This document shows positions 49,730-58,765 of a DNA stretch of 64,000 nt, in pieces. Where the stretch lies: the NCBI GenBank assembly GCA_019750335.1, contig JAIEOQ010000001.1:62001-126000 (forward strand). Direction: 5' to 3'. Every line of letters starts with the position of its first letter. The stretch's first letter is position 1. The position numbers and the translations under genes are program-made. The stretch is from Candidatus Obscuribacterales bacterium (GTDB lineage Bacteria; Cyanobacteriota; Vampirovibrionia; Obscuribacterales; Obscuribacteraceae). Under the pieces are notes generated by a model. It saw nothing but the letters and a program-made list of their open reading frames with translations. It was not told the origin of the DNA and ran no database searches.

Positions 49730-51032
49730 CCCAACGGCTTACCGATTGCAAGGCTAAACGCGCAAGCTCATCTTTGCGTGATTGCTTGTCCAGCTTAAGC
49801 AAGTGTTCCGGACTGTCGATAATGCCCCAATTGGCGTTGATCGGCTGAAAATGTTTGGAATCGGCGCTGGTGATGTAACGGATTAGGGCACCGAGCATGG
49901 TGTCACCGGGTAATTCAATTAAAGATTCGCCGCGCAAATAACGAGCAAGATTTTTTGCGGCCATGAGCCCGACTGCGGTTGATTCGGTGTAGCCTTCGAC
50001 ACCGGTTAGTTGTCCGGCGCAGAATACATGCTCGCGATTTTTTAAATTGAGCGTTCTGCGCAAGACGGAAGGCGTATCCAAATAAGTGTTGCGATGCATG
50101 ACGCCGAGCCGCACAAAATCGGCATTTTCCAAAGAGGGAATCAGCTTAAAAATGCGTTTTTGCTCAGGCCATTTTAAGTTTGTTTGAAAGCCGACAATAT
50201 TGTAAAGGCTTGCGGCCGCATTGTCTTGGCGTAACTGTACGACTGCGTAAGGACGTTTGCCTGTGCGCGGATCTTCCAAACCGACCGGTTTCATCGGACC
50301 AAAACGGAGCGTATCTATGCCGCGAGAGGCAATTACTTCTACCGGTAAACATGACTCGAAATAAGGCGTATTCTTTTCAAAATCTTTGAGTTCAACTTTT
50401 TCGGCGTCCATTAGTGCTTGCCAGAAAGTCTCATATTCGGCTTTGTTCAAAGGGCAGTTGATATAAACGCCGTCACCTTTGTCATAACGACTTTTTGCAT
50501 AAGCGATATCCATGTTGATTGATTCGGCGGTCAAAATAGGCGAGGCGGCGTCGAAAAAATGCAAAGATTCGCGTTCCGTAGTCTCTTGAATCGATTGAGC
50601 CAGCTGTTTTGAGGTCAGGGGACCGGTGGCAATGATTACAGCCTCATTCTCCGGAATTTTCGGGCATTCGCCACGTTTCAGCTCGATGCGCGGGTGTGCT
50701 TTTATGGTTTCGGTTACTGTTTGAGCAAAGAGTTCACGATCGACAGCCAAAGCGCCGCCGGCTGGAACCTGGCACTGAAAGGCTATTTCCAATATTTTTG
50801 AGCCGAGAATCTTCATCTCATCTTTTAACAAAGATGAAGCGGTTTTACCGCCATAGGAGCCCAGGCTGTTGGAGCAAACCAGCTCGGCTAAATTATCAGT
50901 ATGGTGAGCGCCGGTTTTTATTTGCGGGCGCATCTCCCAAAGCTCAACGTCGATACCTTCTGAAGCCAGTTGCCAGGCCGCCTCGCTGCCGGCTAAGCCG
51001 CCTCCAATTACGCAGGCTTTAAGCTGAGCCAT
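49710..51032 (-). CDS. trmFO: Methylenetetrahydrofolate-tRNA-(uracil-5-)-methyltransferase TrmFO
   Basis: TrmFO uses methylene-THF and FADH2 to make m5U54 in tRNA. The GidA-like FAD motif CVIGGGLAGSEAAWQL (7-22) is followed by LWEMRP, CSNSLGSYGGKTASSLLK, INCPLNKAEYE and FCAGQLTGVEGYTESTAVG. The 440 residues match the family. It is the last of three minus-strand genes with the two small genes above it. The gap to the retropepsin-like gene is 13 bp. Confidence 0.95.
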   Translation of the reverse strand: MAQLKACVIGGGLAGSEAAWQLASEGIDVELWEMRPQIKTGAHHTDNLAELVCSNSLGSYGGKTASSLLKDEMKILGSKILEIAFQCQVPAGGALAVDRELFAQTVTETIKAHPRIELKRGECPKIPENEAVIIATGPLTSKQLAQSIQETTERESLHFFDAASPILTAESINMDIAYAKSRYDKGDGVYINCPLNKAEYETFWQALMDAEKVELKDFEKNTPYFESCLPVEVIASRGIDTLRFGPMKPVGLEDPRTGKRPYAVVQLRQDNAAASLYNIVGFQTNLKWPEQKRIFKLIPSLENADFVRLGVMHRNTYLDTPSVLRRTLNLKNREHVFCAGQLTGVEGYTESTAVGLMAAKNLARYLRGESLIELPGDTMLGALIRYITSADSKHFQPINANWGIIDSPEHLLKLDKQSRKDELARLALQSVSRWATCSQP

Positions 51033-51045
51033 AAAAATCCTTTCT

Positions 51046-51417
51046 TTATTCCAAAGTAATTAAGTTGTTCGTGAAGTCTAAAGTCATCTTCTTGTCGCTC
51101 AGGAATTTTTGTCCAATCATCGCCTCGGCTTTTGTGCCGCCGAGAATCACTGTTTGAAAAGGTTCACCGTTGACGAGAAGCGTGCCTAGATAATGGTCCA
51201 TTATTACCGACTGAAAACCGATGCGTACTCTTCTTGCCCCTAACTTTCGCCAACCCAAACGCCGAGCAAGTTCTTCAGAAACTGCCATGGCGCCGTTATA
51301 TTGCAAAGAAACAAGACTTTCAATTTCCACTTCCAAACCGTCGGCAGCGATGACTGTAACAGGCAGCATCGCCTGTCCGTGTTCGTTAATTTTGCCCAGA
51401 ATAATCGGACTTTTCAT
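51046..51417 (-). CDS. Retropepsin-like (clan AA) protein without the catalytic Asp motif
   Basis: The 123 residues have the strand order of clan AA aspartic proteases: a first loop IESLVSLQYNGAMAVSEELARRLGW, a middle strand pair, then EAMIGQKFLSDKKMTLDFTNN, the usual GxxFL and DF ends. The expected DT/SG triad is replaced by SLQYNG, so no catalytic Asp is present. It may be an inactive binding protein. It lies 13 bp before trmFO and 12 bp after the 87-residue gene. Confidence 0.6.
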   Translation of the reverse strand: MKSPIILGKINEHGQAMLPVTVIAADGLEVEIESLVSLQYNGAMAVSEELARRLGWRKLGARRVRIGFQSVIMDHYLGTLLVNGEPFQTVILGGTKAEAMIGQKFLSDKKMTLDFTNNLITLE

Positions 51418-51429
51418 GCACGTGTATGG

Positions 51430-51693
51430 TTAACAAAGGGTGTCAGCACAGGGATCTTCAGCTAAGCGGTAAACAAAAAATTGAGTGCGTGGACATTTTT
51501 TGCAGGCCCGGCTGAGAACTTCAAAATCATCAAGACCGATAAAATATTCGCCGTTTGCCGGCTCAATGGCAATAATCCAGTTTTTATAACGCTGGTGAAG
51601 TTCGTCATAAAGCCGTTCAAAAATAGGAAAGCATAGCCTGTCCAACTCTTCTCGAGAGTAGGGCTTGGTTTGCGTTTCGCTGGGCTCTGCCAT
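51430..51693 (-). CDS. Small acidic protein next to the retropepsin-like gene, unknown
   Basis: This 87-residue product has an N-terminal helix (REELDRLCFPIFERLYDELHQRY), a strand (NWIIAIEPANGEYFIGLDDFEVL) and clustered Cys near the end (ACKKCP). The NWIIAIEPxxGEYFIG text resembles small proteins found beside aspartyl-protease-like genes in cyanobacteria; that link is from memory and uncertain. It heads the three-gene unit with trmFO. Confidence 0.6.
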   Translation of the reverse strand: MAEPSETQTKPYSREELDRLCFPIFERLYDELHQRYKNWIIAIEPANGEYFIGLDDFEVLSRACKKCPRTQFFVYRLAEDPCADTLC

Positions 51694-51933
51694 TGTTTAG
51701 GCATCTCTTTCTGATTTGATTAAATCTGAACTTTAGGGAATTATAACGCCAGCGCCGTATAAAAGCGCCTCTTGGCGTCGGGCGTAGGGTGTGGTAGCCT
51801 GTGGCTTGTAAAAGTGCTGTTTCCGTAGGAACAGCGGCGCACATTTTAGAGTCACTAAGTACTAGTTTCAAAATTGCCGACAAACTTGCTGCTTTGGCCA
51901 CGATGCGGCAAGTAAAATGGTCTGACTCGGGGC

Positions 51934-54900
51934 TTGAAGGTGCAAAAACTGGTGGTAGAAAAGTCTCCGGACTCAGCGACTCCCCCGCCTAAAGGGGGTG
52001 GCTCTTTTGTCGCCAAGTTTATTTTCATGTGGCTGGGCTCTCTTATTGTTTTAGCGGCTATCGCTCTTTTAGCCAATATCGAGTGGGTGCGCCCTCATCT
52101 TGAAGATTCACTTAGTTCGGCTTTTCATCGCAACGTACGTTTAGGACGTCTTTCCTGGGCTTTGGGATTTAACGGACTCTTTGTTGAGACGAATAAGTTT
52201 GTTGTCCGCGAAAAAAACGGGCAACCTTTTATTCTTTCCGGACCTTCCGAAATCGGCATTGCCTTTTTGCCGCTCTTTGAACAAAAGCTGATTATCAAAC
52301 ACTTGAAATTTGAGAAGCCCGAAGTCTGGGCGACAAAAGTCGGACCAAAAGAATGGAATTTTTCCGATCTGTTGACTGAAGGTCCGGAGATACATCTTGT
52401 GCAGATTGAAAAAGGCACTCTTCATTTGAAGAACGAGCAAGCAAAACTTTTGCCTGGGGATTGGCGTGCTTATAATTTGCAAGATATAAAACTAACTCTG
52501 GTCGTGCCTTGGAAAGAGCGAGTTTGGCCCGTCTATTTCTCTTGCATGGTGCCGACCAAGGATGATAAAGGCGCTCCTCTGGAAACGAAGATTCGTCTTT
52601 CGCTTTCCGGCCAAGGAGCTTATGAAGAGTGGCGTAAAAACAAATATTCGGTCGAGCTGAATTTGGAAAAGTTCAACCCGCAAACTTTCCGTCCTTTGCT
52701 TACAAGCTTGCCGGATCTTAACGGCGTTTGGGATTTTAAATTTGCTGCCGAAGGGATTTTCAATGAAGGTTTGTTAGCCACAGCAAAAGCTGCGGTTAAC
52801 CGACTTTCGGTGAACGGCAGTAAGCCAGGACAAACGGTGATTATTCCTGATTGGAAAGGCGAATCAAAAATGCGCATCGATCCGAAGCGCATTAGCTGGG
52901 ATGATTTGCAGCTTTCCATGGGACGTTGGGCTTTCAAATCCACCGGTGCTGTTAACGACTGGCAAAAAGATTCATTACAGTATGAAGCTAAGCTTGGGGG
53001 CAGGCTTACGGATCTGGAAGATCTGTTTTCGGAGATTATTACTAAATTCCTGCCCGAGCGTAAAGATAAGTTCAGCCCGCAAACCGTTCACCAAAGTAAG
53101 CTTGCCGGCAGTGCTCAAGTTGAGCTTAAGCTGACGGGCAATCACAAAACACAAAATGTTTATACAAGTGTCAAAGCTCAAGGCTTGCCTTTGCAGTATC
53201 TTACCGAAGCTTCCGGTTCCAGCGCTTTACTCTCGGCTTTGAAGCTTGAGCCGAATACGCCGATTTACGGTGAATTATTAGTCGATCAATTTCGACGGAT
53301 CGAGTTGAAGAATGTAGAGATGCCGATGGATCATTCGCGTCTTAAGCTGTCCGGCACTTATGACGATCAAACCAAAGAAGCCCATTTTCAATTTAAAGCA
53401 GTGGATGTTTCTTTCGACCATGCTGTTAAACATTTCGGCGATGGTTTTAAGACTGGTTTGAGCCTAAAACAACCTTATACAGTCAAAGGCTTAATCAGTG
53501 TTGATGGCTCTTATAACGCCCTAGGCAACAACAAATCTCTGAAAGCGCAAATAGCGGTGAAAAATGTTCAGATTTTTCGTAACGGGCCAAATCCAGTGGC
53601 AACCAATGTTGTTGGTAGTTTTGATTATGACGGTAATGTTCTGAAAATACATAATCTTAAAGGAACTCTGCCTGTCGCCAGCGGGCCGCCCGGTGATTTT
53701 TCACTCTCCGGACAGACTCTGCTTTCAGGCAGCGAAGAAGGGACTCTTGATTTAAGCGGTCATCGTATGGATCTTGTCGAGCTGCGAAATTTGCTCGCTG
53801 CTTTTGAAATTGAAAATGAAAACAAGCTTTTAGGGCGGATATCCGGGCAGCTTCAAGAGTTCAAAACGCGTATTGTGATGCACGGCAAAACCCAGTCGGT
53901 TTCATTTAGTGTCAATCCTGCCGATGTTTATATCGGTTTGAAAGCAAAGCCGGGTGAGCCGCAACAACTGCACCTTAACTCCGGTTCCATAGTTTATGCT
54001 GATAACGATTTAGCAATCAAAGATGTCAGCCTTGTTGGGCGTAGCGGCAAAATACTAGTATCGGCTTTCTTAAGCGGCGCCTTGAATAAGCTTGTTTTGC
54101 ATTCGACACGTATCCGTTCGGATGGTTTTGAACTTTCCGAATTCAACAATTTGATGCGTGCTGACTTTATGCCGCAAAGCGTTTCCCCGTCGTTGCCCAG
54201 TGTCCTTTTGCCTAAGCCGGCATCAAGCTTGCATGGTCGGATTTATGGCGATTTGCAATCAGGTTTTGATCCGGATAATAATGGCATGAGCGGTATTGTC
54301 GGCTTCAATAATGCCGGTGGACGCTTTGGCAATCTGTCCACGCCTGTTGAAAAATTGACCGGACTAGTATCGGTTTCGCGCAAGCAGCTGATCCTTCAAG
54401 ATATAAGCGGTCTAGTCAATAAAAGTACCTTTTCGGTGGACGGCATAATCAATGATTATCAAAGCAGCAAACTGACTTGGAACGGTCGTTTGCAAGGACG
54501 ATTCTCTTCTGAAGAGCTTGTCTCTTTAACCGAACAACTCGGTCACGGTATTCATATGAGTGCCCGGGATCAAGACGGGCTTTTCTTGAGGATGAACGGT
54601 TCTGGCACCAGCAGTAATTACAGAGTGCTCTTCAACGGGCGAGCCGAAGCCGGTAATCGCATATCTTTGAAAACTGCTTTTGGCACGTTTACTCAACCGG
54701 ACGAAAAACCGTTGACCTTTGACGGTTCGCTCTCTTTGAAAGAAGGCGAGGATAATGAATTGACTTTGCACACTTGTTCGGTTCGCGCCGGCGAGGATCT
54801 GATTCAAGCTCAAGGTAAATTCACCTGGCTTTCAGCTGAGTCGGAAAAGCCGGCTTCGCTTCAGTTCTCGGTAAAAACACCCAAGTTCATTCCCGCCGAT

Positions 54901-56040
54901 ACGCTTTTGGATATCGTCAATGTGACGGACGAAAAGCTACAGAATGTCGGTGGTAAAACTTCTTTAGACCTTTCTATTGATGGTCCGGTCAACGATCTTA
55001 TTTTCAAAGGTTCCTGTTCTTTCGATAAAGTCACCGTACCGGCATTTCAAATTGAAAGTTTGACCGGCAAAATCGATATGCCTAATTTGAGCTTTGCCGC
55101 TCTGAATAAGCCTGATGCTGCTCCGTCCCAAGCGCAACTTAAAATTGATTCGGTAAAGTTTGCCGGAGTGGTGCTGAAGGATGCTTCTGCCGGGTTGGTT
55201 TTTGTCAGCAAGCCGAGCCCGCGAATAGTTCTGGATAATGGACAAGCCTCGGTCTCCGGCGGCAAGCTGACTGTAAACGGTTATATGGAGCAGAATATTC
55301 ATCGCTATCATGCTCAAATAAACGTTTCCAAACTAATCGTTGATCAGTTCATCAGCGACATCATTGATCGCTCCGGTGATGTTAGCGGTTTGGGCGATTT
55401 AACTATGACCATTGACACGCGCGGTAAAACTGGCGATGAGTGCATTCGTAATTTGAGCGGTTCGGGCAAATTCAATATTTATCAAGGGACTGTGCTTAGT
55501 TTCGGCAAGTTACAAGAAAAACTGAACGGTGCCAATCTATTGCAACAAGGCATTTTTGGTTTCAACGTCAATAATTTATTGCAAACAATGTTGCCTGTGA
55601 AAACCGGGCAATTCAAAGAGATCTCAGGCAACATGCAAATTAGCAAAGGCATATTGCATTTCGAAGAGGTACGCTTCGATGGTAATGACATACGTCTGCG
55701 GGCTGCCGGCGACGTAAATCTTGTTGAGCGCAGTTTGAATATGGAGATCGCCGGTGATATTCCACGGGTGACAGCCAGTATCATTCCCGGACCGTTCGGT
55801 GAAATGTCACGCAATTTCACCTTACAAAGACTGTTCCGTGTGATTACTTTCCATAAATTGAAAGACTTGCCGGCTTTGCCCTTGCTTGGAGATCTTGCCA
55901 ACGACGATCCGCGTTCGTTCACTTTCAATGTCAACGCTTCTTTGAGCCAACCAAAACAACTTACGCAATCGGTGGAAAAATCTTTCCGCTGGTTGGCTAA
56001 CAAACCATTCGCTTCCGCCCACCCTGTTCCCGGCATTTGA
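51934..56040 (+). CDS. Large AsmA-like inner-membrane protein
   Basis: This 1368-residue protein has a single N-terminal transmembrane helix (about 27-47, AKFIFMWLGSLIVLAAIAL) and a very long periplasmic beta-rich domain. The C-terminus (KISTRGKTGDECIRNLSG-like, then EISGNMQISKGILHFEEVRF and SRNFTLQRLFRVITFHKL) is like AsmA_C. In diderms such bridge proteins (YhdP, TamB, AsmA) carry phospholipid between membranes. The start is TTG 51934 or a GTG six or eighteen bases later; none has an ideal site. The mature domain repeats the pattern V/I-x-L/I-x-G many times. Confidence 0.8.
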   Translation: MKVQKLVVEKSPDSATPPPKGGGSFVAKFIFMWLGSLIVLAAIALLANIEWVRPHLEDSLSSAFHRNVRLGRLSWALGFNGLFVETNKFVVREKNGQPFILSGPSEIGIAFLPLFEQKLIIKHLKFEKPEVWATKVGPKEWNFSDLLTEGPEIHLVQIEKGTLHLKNEQAKLLPGDWRAYNLQDIKLTLVVPWKERVWPVYFSCMVPTKDDKGAPLETKIRLSLSGQGAYEEWRKNKYSVELNLEKFNPQTFRPLLTSLPDLNGVWDFKFAAEGIFNEGLLATAKAAVNRLSVNGSKPGQTVIIPDWKGESKMRIDPKRISWDDLQLSMGRWAFKSTGAVNDWQKDSLQYEAKLGGRLTDLEDLFSEIITKFLPERKDKFSPQTVHQSKLAGSAQVELKLTGNHKTQNVYTSVKAQGLPLQYLTEASGSSALLSALKLEPNTPIYGELLVDQFRRIELKNVEMPMDHSRLKLSGTYDDQTKEAHFQFKAVDVSFDHAVKHFGDGFKTGLSLKQPYTVKGLISVDGSYNALGNNKSLKAQIAVKNVQIFRNGPNPVATNVVGSFDYDGNVLKIHNLKGTLPVASGPPGDFSLSGQTLLSGSEEGTLDLSGHRMDLVELRNLLAAFEIENENKLLGRISGQLQEFKTRIVMHGKTQSVSFSVNPADVYIGLKAKPGEPQQLHLNSGSIVYADNDLAIKDVSLVGRSGKILVSAFLSGALNKLVLHSTRIRSDGFELSEFNNLMRADFMPQSVSPSLPSVLLPKPASSLHGRIYGDLQSGFDPDNNGMSGIVGFNNAGGRFGNLSTPVEKLTGLVSVSRKQLILQDISGLVNKSTFSVDGIINDYQSSKLTWNGRLQGRFSSEELVSLTEQLGHGIHMSARDQDGLFLRMNGSGTSSNYRVLFNGRAEAGNRISLKTAFGTFTQPDEKPLTFDGSLSLKEGEDNELTLHTCSVRAGEDLIQAQGKFTWLSAESEKPASLQFSVKTPKFIPADTLLDIVNVTDEKLQNVGGKTSLDLSIDGPVNDLIFKGSCSFDKVTVPAFQIESLTGKIDMPNLSFAALNKPDAAPSQAQLKIDSVKFAGVVLKDASAGLVFVSKPSPRIVLDNGQASVSGGKLTVNGYMEQNIHRYHAQINVSKLIVDQFISDIIDRSGDVSGLGDLTMTIDTRGKTGDECIRNLSGSGKFNIYQGTVLSFGKLQEKLNGANLLQQGIFGFNVNNLLQTMLPVKTGQFKEISGNMQISKGILHFEEVRFDGNDIRLRAAGDVNLVERSLNMEIAGDIPRVTASIIPGPFGEMSRNFTLQRLFRVITFHKLKDLPALPLLGDLANDDPRSFTFNVNASLSQPKQLTQSVEKSFRWLANKPFASAHPVPGI

Positions 56041-56109
56041 TTGCTTGTTGGCGTCCGATAATAGGCTTTTCAAGAACGCCAATCAGTGGTATATAAGCTG
56101 GTATCGTTA

Positions 56110-57066
56110 ATGGTGCTAAATATGAATGATTTGCCGGTGGCGCATCAAGACTACCTGCGCTTCCTCTCTCGAGAACGCGGTTTGTCACCACATACGGTGT
56201 CGGCTTACGATTGTGATATCGCCGGATTTCTTGATTGGCAAAGCGATAAATTCTCCAAGCCAACCAGGCAAGTTGTCAGCGCTTATCTTCAATATCTAAA
56301 AATTTCCGGGCATGAGCCGGCCACCTTGGCCCGCAAGCTGGCTAGTTTACGCGGTTGGTTTAACTGGCAGAAATTGCATGGCAAACTTGAGGAAGATCCT
56401 TGCGAGGCGATTCTCAGCCCGAAAAGCGGACGCAAGTTACCGCAAGTGCTTACGGTCGCCGAAATAAACGCTATGCTCAAAGTCGCAGAAACCTGTCGCG
56501 ATAAGCTTATTATCGAACTCTTGTATGGAGCCGGTTTGCGAGTCTCTGAATTGGCCGGCCTGACGATCAAAGATATTAACTTTACTCACGGCTATGTGCG
56601 TTGTTTGGGTAAAGGCTCCAAAGAGCGCATAGTGCCCATTGGCAGAGCGGCTCTTGCGGCTTTGCGAAACTATTTGGCTGCGGAAGGACGGACAAGCGAG
56701 CCGGAGCCGGCAAACAAAAAAAATCGAGTTATTCGCCCCTTGTTAGTCGATCGCAAAGGGGGCAAAATCAGTCGCCTTGTCATATGGCAGGCGGTTAAGC
56801 GTTTAGCTAAAAGAGCGAAGCTGAAGAAAGATCTTTCGCCTCATACTTTGCGCCACAGCTTTGCTACCCACCTGTTGGAAAATGGTGCCGACTTGCGCGT
56901 TGTTCAAGAACTGCTTGGCCACTCCAGCATCATTACTACTCAACTTTATACTCACGTCAGCCGTAATCACTTGAAAAAGGCTTATGCCAGCGCTCAGCTC
57001 AAAATTGAAGATTTGGCCTTTGCCCGCTCGGTGGAAGAGACGGTTTTTAATGCTTCTGAGCAATAA
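56110..57066 (+). CDS. Tyrosine recombinase XerC/XerD
   Basis: The catalytic residues of chromosomal Xer recombinases are all visible: Arg in LLYGAGLRVSELAGL, Lys in GKGSKERIVPI, HTLRHSFATHLLENGADLR with His-x2-Arg, LLGHSSIITTQLYTHVS with His and the nucleophile Tyr. The N-terminal SAM-like domain is YLRFLSRERGLSPHTVSAY. Length is about 314-318 residues depending on start (56110 or 56122). It resolves chromosome dimers at dif. No integrase neighbours, so a phage origin is unlikely. Confidence 0.93.
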   Translation: MVLNMNDLPVAHQDYLRFLSRERGLSPHTVSAYDCDIAGFLDWQSDKFSKPTRQVVSAYLQYLKISGHEPATLARKLASLRGWFNWQKLHGKLEEDPCEAILSPKSGRKLPQVLTVAEINAMLKVAETCRDKLIIELLYGAGLRVSELAGLTIKDINFTHGYVRCLGKGSKERIVPIGRAALAALRNYLAAEGRTSEPEPANKKNRVIRPLLVDRKGGKISRLVIWQAVKRLAKRAKLKKDLSPHTLRHSFATHLLENGADLRVVQELLGHSSIITTQLYTHVSRNHLKKAYASAQLKIEDLAFARSVEETVFNASEQ

Positions 57067-57120
57067 TTAATGCGCCTGCCGTATGTGGTCTTGACTGAAT
57101 AAGGTAACTTTAGAGGTAGC

Positions 57121-57152
57121 ACCGCATGGTCTTGTTTTTTGTATGCGGTTTT
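57121..57152 (+). terminator. Weak hairpin after xer: ACCGCAT...ATGCGGT then TTTT
   Basis: A seven-base-pair stem (57121-57127 with 57143-57149) and a 15-base loop, followed by a short U-run. It may end the xer transcript. The upstream GAGGTAGCACCGC resembles the T-box antiterminator motif; see rejected items. Confidence 0.4.
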
Positions 57153-57262
57153 GGTCTGTGAGAAAAGAAGCTTGGCACGAAATTGAAAGCTTGGTGTGTT
57201 GCGGAATGCAGCACTTGCGCTCAGGACTATGTCACAAGTACTGTCAATAATGAGAGAGCTTA

Positions 57263-58267
57263 ATGCGTCAAAAAAATAAAGGTGAGGGCACGAAAATTGC
57301 CCAGGCTGCCAAAGATTTGAATGTGACTTCAGTGACTATTCGCCGCTATATCAGCGAGTTCAACATAGACACTATGTCCGATGAAAATGGCATCAAAGTT
57401 TTGCCGGCTCAAGCGATGGATGAGCTTTTTGAAATTCGTAAACTTAAAGAGGATGGGCTGACCAATCCTAAAGTTCTGGAAACCCTCGAAGAGAAACGAG
57501 CCAAGCTTCCGCCTGCCGAAAAACCAAAAAGCAAAGAAAAAGCAGCCCCGGTAGAAGCAGTGAAAGAGCCGGTTAAAAAAGCGACTCGTGTCACTGCCGC
57601 TCGGATAAGCAAGAAAGTTGTTGAAGAAGTCGAAGCTGAAGAGAGTGAAGAAGAGCCTGCTCCGGTTGTGGCCGAAGCGACTGCAGAGGAGCAAGAGCCG
57701 GTTGCTGCCGAAGGCACTGGTGAGGCCAAATCCAAGTATTCGCTTACTTGCCAAACTTGCAACAAAACATTCGAGCACATGAATCCGCGTTTGCGCGACT
57801 GTCTTGATTGCTATCGCATCAAGCGTAAAGAGCGCCGCCGCGGTGGTAGTGATAAGCATAAAACCGTAATTCAAAATCCTTTGGCGCAGCAAGTTTTGAG
57901 CAAGCAAGCGCAAAGCGGCAGGGATAACGGTGCTGAGCAACAGCCGGTGGAAGCGATCTCTTTTGTGCCGGCGGTCGAAGCCCCGACGCGCAAAATTTCC
58001 ATACGCGAACAGTTATCCTTTTCTGCTAGTGCCGGACCGCAGCTTTTCCAAAGCACTAAAGTGCGCAATTACAGAAAAGCAATTGAAGATACGCGTCAAA
58101 TCACATCCAATCTGAAGCGTCGTCTGGAACGTCCTGATTTGCCTGAATCGGAACGCCGCTTCCTTGAGCAGATTTACGCCTATCAACTGATCTTGCATCA
58201 AGGCTGGAAGCATCTTGCCGAATATCGTTCCGGCGGTACCGGCGGCAGCGACAGTCGTCCCGAATAG
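57263..58267 (+). CDS. HTH and zinc-ribbon protein, unknown
   Basis: The N-terminal part (1-70) has a MerR-like helix-turn-helix (GTKIAQAAKDLNVTSVTIRR, then YISEFN and an ELFEIRKLKEDGL wing). An acidic and Ala/Pro-rich linker follows (about 75-160). A CxxC...CxxC zinc ribbon (CQTCNKTFEHMNPRLRDCLDC, about 170-190) is next, then a basic patch (RIKRKERRRGG) and a helical C-terminus (about 265-320). The 334 residues resemble no named regulator. GAGAG is upstream of the ATG. Confidence 0.7.
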   Translation: MRQKNKGEGTKIAQAAKDLNVTSVTIRRYISEFNIDTMSDENGIKVLPAQAMDELFEIRKLKEDGLTNPKVLETLEEKRAKLPPAEKPKSKEKAAPVEAVKEPVKKATRVTAARISKKVVEEVEAEESEEEPAPVVAEATAEEQEPVAAEGTGEAKSKYSLTCQTCNKTFEHMNPRLRDCLDCYRIKRKERRRGGSDKHKTVIQNPLAQQVLSKQAQSGRDNGAEQQPVEAISFVPAVEAPTRKISIREQLSFSASAGPQLFQSTKVRNYRKAIEDTRQITSNLKRRLERPDLPESERRFLEQIYAYQLILHQGWKHLAEYRSGGTGGSDSRPE

Positions 58268-58340
58268 TGAGTATAAATTAGTAACGATAGGAGGCTTGGG
58301 GCTAGGTTAGGCTCTGTGAAGCTTGTGCCGCCCGTGCTAA

Positions 58341-58383
58341 AATCGTTGACTCGTTTGTCCCTTGCCTGCTCTGCAGGACGATT
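58341..58383 (+). promoter_or_regulatory. Hairpin immediately upstream of the rpsF Shine-Dalgarno
   Basis: AATCGT pairs with ACGATT across this segment, and inside it CCTGC-TCT-GCAGG forms a five-base-pair hairpin. The structure ends eight bases before GGGGGAG. Leader hairpins before rpsF-rpsR genes often bind the S6:S18 complex through a CCG motif; I do not see that motif in the proper place. A TAAAAT at 58338-58343 could be a -10 that would exclude the left arm. Confidence 0.35.
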
Positions 58384-58403
58384 AGCCCATGGGGGAGTAT
58401 ATT

Positions 58404-58727
58404 GTGTCTGAAACCAAACTAAGAAAATACGAAACCGTTTATATCATTCGTCCGACTTTGGATGATGAATCGGTAGATCGTACTGTCAACACCGTTGAAG
58501 AGTTCATCAAAGCCCAAGGCGGTAACATCATTACTTCCGAGAAGAAAGGACGTCGTCGTCTTTCTTACGAAGTTAAAAAGATGCGGGATGGTTTCTTTGT
58601 AGCAGTGCGCTATGAAGTAAAGTCCGAAGCGATTACACCGCTTAAGCGCTTGCTTTCCTTGAGCGAAGATATCATTCGTTCGATTACCGTCAAGGTCGAC
58701 GAACTGGCTTTACAAGTAAGCCTTTAA
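58404..58727 (+). CDS. rpsF: 30S ribosomal protein S6
   Basis: S6 pairs with S18 in the 30S platform. The sequence LRKYETVYIIRPTLDDESV, NIITSEKKGRRRLSYEVKKMRDGFFVAVRYE is diagnostic. I use GTG 58404, six bases after GGGGGAG at 58391-58397. The frame could begin at ATG 58389, but that start overlaps the Shine-Dalgarno. This gives 107 residues. The ssb gene follows after 38 bases. Confidence 0.95.
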   Translation: MSETKLRKYETVYIIRPTLDDESVDRTVNTVEEFIKAQGGNIITSEKKGRRRLSYEVKKMRDGFFVAVRYEVKSEAITPLKRLLSLSEDIIRSITVKVDELALQVSL

Positions 58728-58765
58728 TCGTCAGCTGAACAAAGTTTTTGCGGAGGACCGGATCC

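Noticed and set aside
51801-51992. 63-residue plus-strand frame before the AsmA-like gene
   Set aside because: It overlaps the start of the AsmA-like gene, lacks a Shine-Dalgarno and shows no recognisable pattern.
55482-56036. 184-residue open frame on the minus strand
   Set aside because: It is antisense to the conserved C-terminus of the AsmA-like gene and looks like a shadow.
56110-57066. Tyrosine recombinase as a sign of a mobile element
   Set aside because: All features match chromosomal XerC/XerD, and no att repeats, phage genes or composition shift are seen nearby.
57112-57152. T-box-like motif GGTAGCACCGC followed by ATGCGGT and U-run
   Set aside because: It matches the T-box core with one mismatch, but only about 45 bases separate it from the xer gene, so no Stem I or specifier loop is possible, and the downstream gene is not amino-acid related. 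Treated as a weak terminator.
57329-57940. 203-residue open frame on the minus strand
   Set aside because: It is the antisense of the low-complexity HTH/zinc-ribbon gene, with Phe-rich, biased composition and no ribosome-binding site.
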